Below are positions 1-9,567 of a stretch of 64,000 nt of DNA, in pieces. Location of the stretch: assembly GCF_933775445.1 (NCBI RefSeq), contig NC_065873.1, positions 27,156,001 to 27,220,000 on the forward strand, in the 5' to 3' direction. The stretch is from Argentina anserina (taxonomy: Eukaryota > Streptophyta > Magnoliopsida > Rosales > Rosaceae). The notes below the pieces were generated by a model. It worked only from the letters and a program-made list of their open reading frames with translations, was not told where the DNA came from and did no database searches. Position 1 is the stretch's first letter. Every line of letters begins with the position of its first letter. The position numbers and the translations under genes are program-made.

Positions 1-2
1 AA

Positions 3-674
3 AACATTCTTAGTGTTATTAATCATATTCAACTCAAAAAATGGTATACCACGATCCAACTCAGAATCAAAGATTTTGAACTCACAACAATAGCCCTTGT
101 AGATTCTGGAGCCGACCTCAATTGTATCCAAGAAGGTTTAATACCTTCAAAATATTTTGAAAAATCTAAAGAATCTCTCAGTTCAGCAAATGGTTCAAAA
201 ATGAATATTAAATATGAAATCCCTAGAGCACATATCTGCCAGAGTAAAGTTTGTTACAAAACATCATTTGTTCTAGTAAAAAACTTAACTGATAGGCTCA
301 TCTTAGGTCTACCATTTATCACCTTAATTTACCATTTCCTTGTCAATTATGATGGAATCATTACTTACCCTTTTGACGAACTAGTCAAATTTAATTTTCT
401 TTCAAATCCTGAAATTCATACCTTAAAGGCATTACAAGAAAATTCAGTTACAAAAACTATCAATTGTATCCAGACAAAAACTAAACAAATTAGTTTTCTC
501 AAAGAAGAAATTAATTTTAAAAGAATTGACAACCAACTTCAAGATACCACTCTTCAAAGTAAAATTAAAAAATTTGAAGAAAAAATAATTAAAGAACTGT
601 GTTCTGATCTTCCTACAGTATTTTGGCATAGGAAAAAAACATATCATTTCTTTACCATATATAAAATAATTTAA
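3..674 (+). pseudogene. Endogenous pararetrovirus polyprotein, protease region (partial, broken)
   Basis: The reading frame is open from the left edge (frame 3) and stops at 674, so the movement and coat regions would lie outside the window. Near base 100 it encodes an aspartic protease core (VDSGADLNCI), followed about 60 residues later by a conserved LILGLPF motif. These are hallmarks of the caulimovirid protease upstream of reverse transcriptase. In an intact virus it would process the polyprotein. The frame is lost between about 640 and 672, by a small indel plus a stop, just before the reverse transcriptase frame, so this copy cannot encode the polyprotein. It is an old copy in the plant genome. 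A Ty3/gypsy element is the alternative, but no integrase is seen and a second ORF follows. Confidence 0.8.
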
Positions 675-2026
675 CGAAAGTAATATCTCTACCAAAGCTC
701 GTCCAATACAGATGAATCACGAAATCATGGAATTTTGCAAAAATGAAATTAATGAATTACTCAGAAAAAGAATAATTCGACCTAGTAAATCTCCTTGGTC
801 ATGTGCCGCCTTTTATGTTCAAAAAAGTGCTGAGCTTGAAAGGGGTACTCCTCGTTTAGTCATCAACTATAAACCTTTAAATACAGTCCTGGAATGGATT
901 AGATACCATATTCCCAACAAAAGAGATTTAATCAACAGACTAAATAAATCAGCAGTTTATAGTAAATTTGACATGAAATCAGGTTTTTGGCAAATCCAAA
1001 TCAATGAAGCTGATAAATATAAAACTGCATTTGTTACTCCTCTCGGCCATTATGAATGGAATGTAATGCCATTTGGTCTTAAGAATGCTCCGAGTGAATT
1101 CCAAAATATTATGGACGACATTTTTAATTCTTACAGTCACTTTTCAATTGTGTACATCGATGATGTCATAATCTTCTCCCAGTCTATTGATCAACATTGG
1201 AAACATCTTCACTAATTCTTTTCTATTATAAAAAACAATGGTTTAGTAGTATCCGCTTCAAAAATAAAGCTATTTCAGTCAAACATCAGATTCCTAGGAT
1301 TTAACATCCACCATTTACAGATCCAACCCATTAACCGAGTTATCCAATTTGCAGACAAATTTCCAGATGTCATACTAGACAAGACCCAATTACAAAGATT
1401 TCTTGGATCATTAAATTACATAGCGGATATTTATCAAAACCTACGAAAGAAATGCAAACCCTTATTTGACAGACTAAATAAAAATCCTCCTCCATGGACT
1501 CTTACTCATACATCTATAGTCAAGGAAATCAAAAGTCATGTTAAAACATTGCCGTGTTTAGGAATTCCCCTTCCAGATGCTTTTAAAATAGTTGAAACTG
1601 ACGCTTCAGACATAGGATATGGTGGTATACTTAAACAACGAATTTCTCCTACCCATCCTGAACAAATTGTCCGTTTCCATTCCGGAGCCTGGAACCCGGC
1701 CCAGTCTAATTACAGTACAATAAAAAAGAAATTTTATCTATCGTCTTATGTATCAGTAAATTTCAAGACGATGTATTAAATCAAAAATTCGTAGTCAGAG
1801 TTGATTGCAAGAGCGCAAAAGATGTCTTAGAAAAAGATGTTCAAAATATTGCTAGCAAACAGATTTTTGCCAGATGGCAAGGAATTTTAAGTATTTTTGA
1901 TTTTGAAATTGCATTCATAAAGGGGAGTGATAATCATATACCAGATTTTCTAACCCGAGAATTTTTGCAGGGTTCATCATGCGACGGTTCAACTCTCTCG
2001 GCTCCCACAGGGCCGGAAAGAAAATA
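675..2026 (+). pseudogene. Endogenous pararetrovirus reverse transcriptase / RNase H (broken)
   Basis: Frame 1 carries a caulimovirid-type reverse transcriptase. It shows an LVINYKPLN motif near 860, a KFDMKSGFWQI motif near 965 and the catalytic YIDDVIIF motif near 1155. An in-frame TAA at 1213-1215 interrupts the thumb region, after which the same frame continues to an RNase H start (VETDASDIGYGG near 1590). A frameshift near 1735 moves the rest of RNase H to another frame, which ends at about 2026. The enzyme would copy pregenomic RNA into DNA. With one stop and one frameshift it is dead. No integrase follows, which fits a pararetrovirus and not an LTR retrotransposon. Confidence 0.85.
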
Positions 2027-2127
2027 GTAAACCTTGAGTCACCATCACCAGTAAAAATGAAATAAAAGATGAAAACCCCAAGTCATCCCCATCTCTTAGT
2101 CTTGTTCCTCATACAGGTCATACTCTT

Positions 2128-3173
2128 ATGCCAGTCACAAACATATATAGTCTACTAGGAACTACCCTCAGTCAACCTAGGCCCAATTACCAGTCAGCAT
2201 TAGTCAATGATTATGATCCTTTCAAACTCCAGACAGCTCCACCTCCCCCGGCGTATGTCCATCATCTGAAATCATCACCTTATCAGTTTAGGGCTATAGA
2301 ATTTTGTTTCTTTGCTGAACCATCCCTAATACAGTTAAAATCACCAATTGCTATGACGAAAGTTTTCTATGGCCCAATCAACCATTATCCTCCTGGTAAA
2401 CCATTATCTTTCTATCACAATTGTCTCACTGCTTCTGAGTCAATTTCAATTAAAGCCATCTATGAAAATCAAGATCCAACAAAGAAAATTTTGTACCATT
2501 CCCTTTATATTAAAAAGGTTATCCCATTATCTGATTGGGGTTTCGATGCTTTTTCCAAACACCCAACCTTCGAATGTACCTATCATGATTATATTGATGC
2601 CTGGAATAAAATTTTCCTCCATCAAAAACAAGATTTTAGTCACTCTTGGTTTATCAATTTTGACAGTAAATTCATTCGCCAGTTCCCTTTATGGTTCGGA
2701 GAATGGTGGGAGTACCATGGTGCTTCTGATGATATTCTTCCTCCTGCCCTACAATCAGCAGTAAAAAATTTTGAAGTTTCAGTTCCCCATACTACTTACG
2801 AAGACAACTTTGACCCAATCATGTTCATGTCAAAATACAAAATCCCTTGGATCTTAAAATGGAATTACGACTTTCACAATGAAATTTGTATTTCTAGAAA
2901 CACCGACAGAATTCTCACCCAGTTTGAAAAAGAATTTGCAGACAATCCTCTCGGTCAAGTTACAGTTAAAACAGCTCCGGTCAATCTCCAGTCAACACAT
3001 GGTCAGGTCACAATTAAATCATCCCCTGCAGAAGTCATTTTGGCCCACCAGCCGTTTGCAATAAGCCCAGGCTAGGCCAGCACGGCCCAAACAACATCTT
3101 CTTCCAGTCAGAAAAATAAGTCTAAAAAGTCTACATCTTCAAAATCAACCTCCACCACAGCATTAGAGCTATA
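2128..3173 (+). pseudogene. Second ORF of the endogenous pararetrovirus (unknown function)
   Basis: A 315-codon ORF follows the RNase H by about 100 bases. It has no domain I recognise. It is rich in Trp, Tyr and His in the middle (for example FGEWWEYHG) and rich in Ser, Lys and Thr near the end. The frame continues past the TAG at 3073 to a second stop at 3171, so its natural C-terminus was probably longer. A separate downstream ORF of unknown function after a fused polyprotein is the arrangement described for florendoviruses, endogenous caulimovirids widespread in flowering plants. That assignment is inference; a protein search against florendovirus ORF2 would decide it. Confidence 0.6.
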
Positions 3174-3774
3174 AAAAATGGCTGAGAAACTTATTCAACA
3201 AGCAGTCACTCTATCACAACAGGCTACTAATCTTTCAAAAGCTAAAGATAATGAAGATAATTGCTCCTCATCATCAGAAGCCCACAGTGAAGCAGCCCCG
3301 AGTCAACCAACCAGATGGGCTGACTACCAAGACAGTCAAGATCTGTATGAACTGTAGACAGAGTAGTACATCTCAAACCCAGTCAAAACCTCAATCTCAA
3401 TCAAAGTCAAAACTAGAAATTAACTTTTCCACCGAAGCTACAGTCAACCGGCAAAACACTATTCACTCACATGCCAGACACTCCACTATTCAGCAACAAT
3501 CAAAAGTCAACAGTAAAAACAGATTCGTTTTCTTATATGAGGCTCTCTCCCCCATCCGAAGACACCCCGGAATTTTCCAATTCCTCTCTTCTCTCATTCT
3601 CTGGACAATCCGAGAGCTTCTTCATTGTAATAGTTCTTTTTAATTCATGCATAAGTTCTTAGTCAGTAACCTTTAGTTTTCATTCTGTTGTATTAAATCT
3701 TCTGTAAATATTATGGTCATCTAGTTATAATCATTAAAACATTATAATACATGTTTCCGTGGTCTCTGGTATCA
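3174..3774 (+). other. Pararetrovirus 3' region ending in a primer-binding-site-like octamer
   Basis: This stretch continues the viral copy with degenerate coding sequence: a Ser/Gln-rich reading frame at 3251-3643 that may be a relic of the end of the second ORF. AT-rich noncoding sequence with a TATA-like run near 3533 follows. It ends with TGGTATCA at 3767-3774, which matches the first eight bases of the usual tRNA-Met primer-binding site of caulimovirids (TGGTATCAGAGC). The next base begins a (TA)n tract. In caulimovirids this site marks the ends of the linear DNA, so the viral insert probably ends here. Confidence 0.55.
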
Positions 3775-3788
3775 TATATATATATATA
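3775..3788. repeat. (TA)7 tract between viral end and element A
   Basis: Seven TA units lie directly between TGGTATCA and the GGG that opens the first long inverted-repeat element. It is the first of six (TA)n borders in the window that adjoin inserted DNA. Confidence 0.9.
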
Positions 3789-4157
3789 GGGCCGTTCTAA
3801 AGAGGATGTCCGCATATATGCAAAAGTGCAGACATCCATCCTCATAGTCTCGTTTAGGTGTTTGATGGCATCATTGGCAACTTGATGAAGACTTCGGACA
3901 TCTCGGATGGCAAGGAGGCCAAGAAAAGACTCAAGTAATCAGAGTCGAAGGTATGTAAGAGCAGCGAGCTCGCATGAAACCTCAAACACCATCAAGATCG
4001 AGTTTGAAGTCTTAACTAACAAGTCGAGCAACAAAAAGAGGCTCCAATGGAGGTCTGCTTCCACTTCAACAATAGCATTGCCGCCATCCGCACTGATCAA
4101 GGTGAAGATGGACATCCGCACTTTTGCAACTTTGCGGATGTCCGCTTCTGATCCGAA

Positions 4158-4160
<3 letters not shown>
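3789..4160. mobile_element. (TA)n-bound inverted-repeat element A
   Basis: A 372-bp unit lies between (TA)7 on the left and (TA)20 on the right. The terminal ~50 bases are inverted repeats with mismatches: GCAAAAGTGC plus GACATCC or GGATGTCC motifs appear at both ends. A subterminal palindrome (GGATGTCC...GGACATCC type) sits about 20 bases from each end. The interior (3850-4100) is not recognised and has open frames only by chance. No transposase is present. It looks like a non-autonomous MITE-like or foldback element. MITEs flanked by (TA)n, such as rice Micron, are known; membership of any named family is not shown. Confidence 0.65.

Positions 4161-4200
<40 letters not shown>
4161..4200. 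repeat. (TA)20 microsatellite
   Basis: Twenty uninterrupted TA dinucleotides separate elements A and B. Reading frames here that encode Ile-Tyr runs are artefacts of the repeat. Confidence 0.98.
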
Positions 4201-4202
<2 letters not shown>

Positions 4203-4564
4203 AAATTTCTCAGCTGCGGACGTCTGTACGGTGCGGATTCGGCGATTCCAGCCACCGGCGACGTGCAACGACGGCACTGACCAGCACAACCGCACTCATA
4301 TCCTCTCGGCGCTCCTGTCTGTGCCGGCCGGAGTTGCAACGCCGGCCTACGGTGGCCGAATTCTCGAAATCTCCGCACGGTGCCCAGAAATTTAAAATTT
4401 TAAGATTCTAGCCGCCGTAGGCTGGCGCTGCAGCTCCAGCCGGCACAGACAGGAGCGTCGGGAGGAAAGGAGTCCGGCTGTATTGGTCAGCGCCGTCGTT
4501 GCGCGTCGCCGGTGGCCGAAATTGTCGAATCCGCACCATGCGAACGTTCGCATCTGAGTAACCC
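4201..4564. mobile_element. (TA)n-bound inverted-repeat element B (GC-rich)
   Basis: A 364-bp unit, clearly more GC-rich than its surroundings, is flanked by (TA)20 and by an imperfect (TA)n at 4565-4597. Its two halves are near-complete inverted repeats. CACCGGCGACG and CTCCTGTCTGTGCCGGC occur on the left, and their complements on the right in reverse order, so almost the whole element can fold into one hairpin around 4390-4405. The right end carries the perfect palindrome GCGAACGTTCGC (about 4542-4553). No coding capacity is credible. The ends resemble those of elements A, C and D. Confidence 0.7.

Positions 4565-4597
<33 letters not shown>
4565..4597. repeat. Imperfect (TA)n tract between elements B and C
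   Basis: TA dinucleotides with one C interruption at 4581. Confidence 0.95.
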
Positions 4598-4762
4598 GGG
4601 GCTTTTGAGATGCGAATGTCCGTACCTTAACCTAAGGTACGGATTTTCATTTTTTGCCAACTTTCTGATCAAATTTTCACATCTCCACCGTCCATTCCTT
4701 AGGTAATAATGTATATATCACCTCTGCAAATTTTCAGCTAATTTGGTAATCAAGAAGCTAGA
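4598..4762. mobile_element. (TA)n-bound element C, one end only
   Basis: Directly after the (TA)n tract comes GGGGCTTTTGAGATGCG, then the palindrome CGTACCTTAACCTAAGGTACG. The next ~100 bases match the left arm of element D by eye (ACTTTCTGATCAAATTTTCA and ATCTCCACCGTC). The similarity fades near 4750, where sequence of the amino acid permease pseudogene begins. No second arm is present, so only one end of the element survives, joined to the pseudogene. Confidence 0.6.
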
Positions 4763-6900
4763 ATTCCCAAGGCATATCATCTCCAAAACCAGCAAGCAAA
4801 TTTTCCGGTGTCTTGTTACCGAACGCAGCATAACCCAAGGTGGCACACATCATGAACAGTAATGCCATAGTCAAACCCCCTATCATGACAGCCCTCTTCA
4901 TCACTTTGTTTTCTGGTGGTGACGACTTCAGTGTGTCCTTAAGTCAGACAAAGTACAATGTCAAATAACAAGGGGGCCGGGTTTTCCCAAGCTAAAGAGG
5001 AAAAACGCAGAAAGGGTTTAGTTGATATGGCCTATGGCTTACTTGGATATCAAACAGGACAAGAGCATACGAGCAAGCAAATGCGATGTCTCCTGCTGCT
5101 ATAAACGTCATCCAAATTTTTTCCAATGGCGACTGCTCCAACCCTGCAAGAGAGGTTGTTCCTCCTTTTCCTGTTCAAAAATTGCGGGCTCGATCATGCC
5201 AATCTTGTGACTTGTGAGGGTTCGTGCCAATCTACAAATGACCAAAGGCCGTCTCAAAAATATAACGGAGAAGTTATGTACCTGATATGATCTTAGCAAG
5301 AGAAAGTCCAATTCCAATAGTTGCAAAGACATAGTGGCTGCAAGCTTAGAGAGCCCCGACAACTTGTGAAAGTTTTGGAGTTGTGAAAAGAGAAGTTGGA
5401 CAAGCCCAAATCCAACCATGTGTGGGATGTTGGAAAACATGCATGGAGAATCTTCACCATTTCTACGATGACAACTCGACTTCTGTACAGCCCTGCATTG
5501 ATTGAATAATCCTAGTAGGATTAGGAGTAAAATGGTGACTAGCTGGCTAGTATTGATTACTTGATTCTCAGTAAGAACACTTACACCAGGCTCTTTGCGG
5601 TGGTTATAGTGAAGCCAACTCCAATGGTAGCAAAGTTTATGTATAACATCCATCCACAAATCTTGTGCATTGTGTCACCTGGACATTAAATAGTTAGACA
5701 ACAATTTTCTCAATTCAAGAATTTCAATCCACTAAATAAACTTCAATATTATGCAATTAATACAAACAAGAGACTTATAACTGAAACTTACAACTACAAA
5801 TTTATATAGTGATAACAATTTTGCTCACGCGATGGATCGGACTTACCTGGATAGACTTTGACAGCCTCCGAATAAGAGTAGTTTCTTTTGCCAGAAACTG
5901 GGTCAGGAAATCTGTAACAATCTGCTAAGAGTGTGGCACCGTAGCCAGCAGCAAAAGTGCAGAACAAGATAATGAAAATGCCAGCAAGCTAGCCGAGTTG
6001 GGCCATTGCCCAGGCTAGAGATAGCACCCCAGCCCTATTGATGCTGTGATTATATGGGCACAGGCAGTCCATACTGTTCCTTCATGCTCATACAAAACCA
6101 ACCGATCGTTACTAATTCTTCGATGTGCGACGTCTATTTGCATACAATTATAGAGATCAATCTCGTTCACTCGGTCAGTAACTGACTGTTATAAAGACTG
6201 CAATCACTACATTTAGTTATATAGAAGAATAAATTTACGAAACATTAGCATATGAAATTTCTTAAACAAATTTAGTTATATTTCTCAACTTCTTTGTAAA
6301 TTAATTGGTGAAATTTACACCATGTATGATCTTCAACTTAATTTGCCTTTTTTTCTTTCCTATTTTCACTTAGTTAATGCAGACTCTTTGACAGTAGGTG
6401 AACTTTAATACATTTGCTCGCATTAATACCTGTATCTAAATGGAGGATTCGTTCATAAATCTATTAATGACAGTATTCCATACAAAATTAAAAAGAAAAA
6501 GAAGAAGAAGAAGAAGAAGAAGAAGAAGAAGAAGAAGAAAGACAGTTATAGGCTGGAAACTTTCTCCTCATAGCCTTAATTGTATATACTACATTGTTGA
6601 ATCCTGCTAGCTAATAGCTAGATCTCAAGCTAAATTGTTGTTTGTAATCTTGACCAGGAACAAAAAAAAAAAAGAGTAAAAGGATATATAGCTAGCGAGG
6701 TAAATTAATTTGATAGTCTTTCTTGACCTAGCTAGAGAAGGGAAAGTAGTCTGTCCCTCTCTCAAAATCATTACTCATCAGAAATGGCAGAAAAAATCAA
6801 AAAATTGCTGATAGAGAGAAATTGAAGATACCAGTTCTTTTGAGTTTGCCATCATCATCCACCGGAATTTCTTCTCTAGATTCTGATAAGTCATGCTGAA
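4763..6900 (-). pseudogene. Amino acid permease (AAP-type) pseudogene
   Basis: Minus-strand segments match plant AAP transporters in order. The N-terminal exon is near 6840-6900 (DDDGKLKRTG). An exon at about 5847-6082 carries HIITAS, AGVLSLAWAMAQLG and LLADCYRFPDPVSGKRNYSY. Others lie at about 5588-5682 and 5265-5516 (AVQKSSCHRRNG, MVGFGLVQLLFSQL), near 5110 (DIAFACSYALVLFDIQ) and at 4770-4960 (LGYAAFGNKTPENLLAGFG). AAPs are plasma-membrane proton/amino acid symporters with about 11 membrane segments. A base is lost before AGVLSLAW, a TAG replaces an expected Trp after AQLG, and another shift follows AATMS. The C-terminal third is missing where element C begins. It is a dead copy; the family call is strong. 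Confidence 0.85.
6495..6540 (+). repeat. (GAA)n microsatellite
   Basis: About fourteen GAA/AAG units, in the first intron of the permease pseudogene (between its N-terminal exon and the 5847-6082 exon). Confidence 0.95.
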
Positions 6901-7501
6901 ATTCTTCCAACCTCACTCAACGCCATTCCGATCGACTACCACGCTTTCATGCATGTACTTCTGAGTATTCGGAATCACAGCTAGAGATTACAAGAAAATG
7001 ATGAGAAACACCTATTTAAATAAGAGGAGATATATAGTATAGTTCCCTCTATAGAATCTTTCGGGGTGTGAGAGTTTGAAACGAGTCAAATGCCTGGCTA
7101 TTACTTCTGCAGGACCTCGTTTAGTAAATCTAGTCAGATATTCAAAATCTGGACAACCTACACCCATAAATAGGTAGATAGACATGGGATACTCTACTGG
7201 CGTGGTTATATTTGGAATTCTTCTGAGGCCAGCAGCAAACTCCATTTATTTTATAATGAAACGACTACCGTAGTAATTAATTAATCTCCTTCCTTATGTT
7301 CTCGTTGGTGAAGTTGCATCAGATTATTGGAATTAGTCATTTGTAACTGAAATCAAGCTAGGACTAATCTTTGCATGCATGACATGATAGCAGGCCAGGG
7401 CGGCCAGATGGAGAATGATAACAGTTGCGTCCAACCTTTGCAAAGGCACGTATATGAAAATTGAGAAAATTGCCCATGCTCTCTTGCAATTTTGCTATAT
7501 A
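6901..7501. other. Region upstream of the permease pseudogene; no gene seen
   Basis: This would be the promoter side of the pseudogene. A 77-codon minus-strand frame at 7012-7245 resembles nothing I recognise. The segment ends in CTATAT, the left (TA) border of element D. Confidence 0.5.
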
Positions 7502-7914
7502 GGGTCTCTTGGCTAAGGAGGTCCGCATCAATGGTTTTGGTGCGGATTTCTATTTTTGCACAACTTTTCGATCGAATTTCATATCTCCACCGTCTTGTAT
7601 CTAGATAATATTATGTAGATAATCTATGTAAAATTTTAACATATTTGGTGATCGTTAAAACCCTCCAAATTATGTTTTTCTGTCAAAAACATGAACGGTT
7701 TGTGTTTGACATAATTCAGTCCGTCCATTTATTTTTCGATTTTGAGGGTCTTAACGATCACTAAATTGGCTAAAAAGTTACAGAGATGATCTACATAATA
7801 TTATCTAGATACTAGACGGTGTAGATGAAGAAATTCGATCCAAAAGTGGAACAAAAATGGAAATCCGCACCAAAATCATTGGTGCAGATCTCTTTAGCCA
7901 AGAAAATCTGTGTG
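7502..7914. mobile_element. (TA)n-bound inverted-repeat element D
   Basis: A 413-bp unit with two ~190-bp arms that are about 85% complementary by eye. The left arm has TGGCTAAGGAGGTCCGCA, the palindrome around GGTTTTGGTGC, then GATCGAATTTC, CACCGTCT and TAGATAATATTATGTAGAT. The right arm carries the reverse complement in mirrored order. The loop lies near 7680-7735. The left border is TATAT and the right border a (TA)n tract. There is no coding capacity. It is the best-preserved complete copy of the group and matches the surviving arm of element C. Confidence 0.75.
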
Positions 7915-7947
7915 TATATATACATATATGTATATATATATATATAT
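7915..7947. repeat. (TA)n tract between elements D and E
   Basis: TA dinucleotides with C and G interruptions at 7923 and 7930, shared border of two inverted-repeat elements. Confidence 0.95.
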
Positions 7948-8340
7948 CCAGAGTGAACCTTCACTCTAAAATTACAAAGTGAAGTTCTAATTTTGGCAAA
8001 CTTTTTGGTCAATTTTTTTCACCATAATTCATTCAATATTTAGGTATGCTATTCAAGATCATCTCTACAAAATTTCATCAAATTCGGACATTGCTAAGGT
8101 ATTGAAATTAGATTAAATCAATGAACGAATTAAAACTGTTCAACGTGAACCGTTCGTGTAAATCTCGATTTTGAAAGCTCAAACCATTGTTAAATTGGAT
8201 GAAATTTTGTAGGGATGATCTTGAATGGCATACCTAAATATTTGAATGACTTATGGTGAAAACATATGACCGAAAAGTGTGCCAAAATTAGAACTTCACT
8301 CTGTAATTTCAGAGTGAAGGTTCACTCTGAATAAGGACTG
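7948..8340. mobile_element. (TA)n-bound inverted-repeat element E
   Basis: A 393-bp unit with long arms. The left arm starts CCAGAGTGAACCTTCACTCT, itself a palindrome, then has AAGTGAAGTTCTAATTTTGG and AGGTATGCTATTCAAGATCA. The right arm is the reverse complement with few mismatches. The loop centres near 8145. A (TA)n tract borders both sides (7915-7947 and 8341-8357). The inner arm motif ACTTTTTGGTCAATTTTTTTC is similar to the equivalent position in C and D, which suggests a shared origin although the ends differ. It is non-coding and MITE-like. Confidence 0.75.
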
Positions 8341-9567
8341 TATATATATATATATATTGCAATTTTGGTAGCGTTTGAGGACCACGATAAATCGATAATA
8401 CATTTGTGTGAAATATGTTATAGTTAATGCTTTGTACGTTGTTGTTTTTAACTCTATGCTAGTTAAGTTTAACTGTTAAATAAGTAGTAGTTAAATTTTG
8501 ATTTTTGTGTGTGTAGTTAGTAGTTGGTATATATCATATCAAAAAATATTAGAGAAATAGAGGTCTGGAGCATAATAGTGCTGCAGCCCATTTCAATCAA
8601 AATATCTTCTTGCATCTCCATGATTATACCAGCATCTTATATCAAATATATATTGGTGTATGTGTGTGATTAAGCGCAGGAGATAAGAGAAGAAGCAAAT
8701 CAAGGGAAAGTACCTGATTTGGGTGTGAAGGGTAGTTGCATAGAGTGCAGTAAGCTTGGATCAGAAGAGGTGCTCAACCCCAACAAAATTAATGGTTTAT
8801 GAGTCGATCTAGCGCACTAGCCAAGCTAGGTATTGGTTTTAATGAGATACTGTAGCTTTATCTGTGGTCACCTAACCAACAAGAACTCTCAAATTAAAGG
8901 AGAGAGTTACGGTATAGAAACTTCCAACACAAATGTCCGGATTTTCTTGCCTACCTACAACCCTAGATCTTCAATTGGGTATGTACGCATTCCTCAATCG
9001 TGTAGGGTTGAGAGATCAATTGCAATGCACATGATTTTGAACTGCTCTTTTCTACCACTATACCTGGCATTATAGAATCATAACGTACCATGCATCCATG
9101 TCTGATGTCTCACCTCATAAAATTGTGTAATAAGTTTTTCCCTGAAGGATTTTGCATGCTCTCCAAATGGATGCAATTAATTTAACAGCGACAGTAAGGA
9201 TAAAATCGGTAAACTTTTCTACCAGCCTACAAGTCCATATTGCAAAGCTATATGTTAATGGTGTTTTTCAGATAAAGATCGACGTACTCAAATATATGAT
9301 GATGACGATTGATAATTGTGTTCAAATATATCCGAAACGGAAAACCTAGGCGGTACAAAAACGACACAAGATAATCACACAAAACAAGCAAATGAAGATT
9401 ATGTTTGATCATCTTCTGCACACTTATACAAGATATAGGCCATTAGAAAGAAAAGAGAGAACTAAACGAGAAAGACCTTAATTATACAGCGCAGCTAAAA
9501 GAGATAGAGCTTGATGCCGACATGCATGGATATGGGAATTTCTCCACTAATGATAGCAGCTGCCTCC
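8341..9567. other. Intergenic region; (TA)8 at its left edge, no gene seen
   Basis: After (TA)8 at 8341-8357 the sequence is AT-rich without a convincing gene. Short frames at 8833-9075 and 9152-9349 lack recognisable motifs. The last ~200 bases before 9568 probably include the 3' untranslated region of the minus-strand Aux/IAA gene. Confidence 0.5.

Noticed and set aside
1..2026. Ty3/gypsy retrotransposon instead of a viral copy
   Set aside because: No integrase after RNase H, no LTR, a second ORF downstream, and a caulimovirid-like primer site at the end.
3907..4411. Reading frames of 95-162 codons across the (TA)n tracts on both strands
   Set aside because: They consist of Ile-Tyr runs read through microsatellites plus inverted-repeat sequence, with no domain; artefacts.
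5108..5659. 183-codon minus-strand ORF as an independent gene
   Set aside because: It is a mixture of an AAP exon and read-through intron within the permease pseudogene.
7012..7245. 77-codon minus-strand ORF upstream of the permease pseudogene
   Set aside because: No recognisable motif, no leader and AT-rich end; insufficient support.
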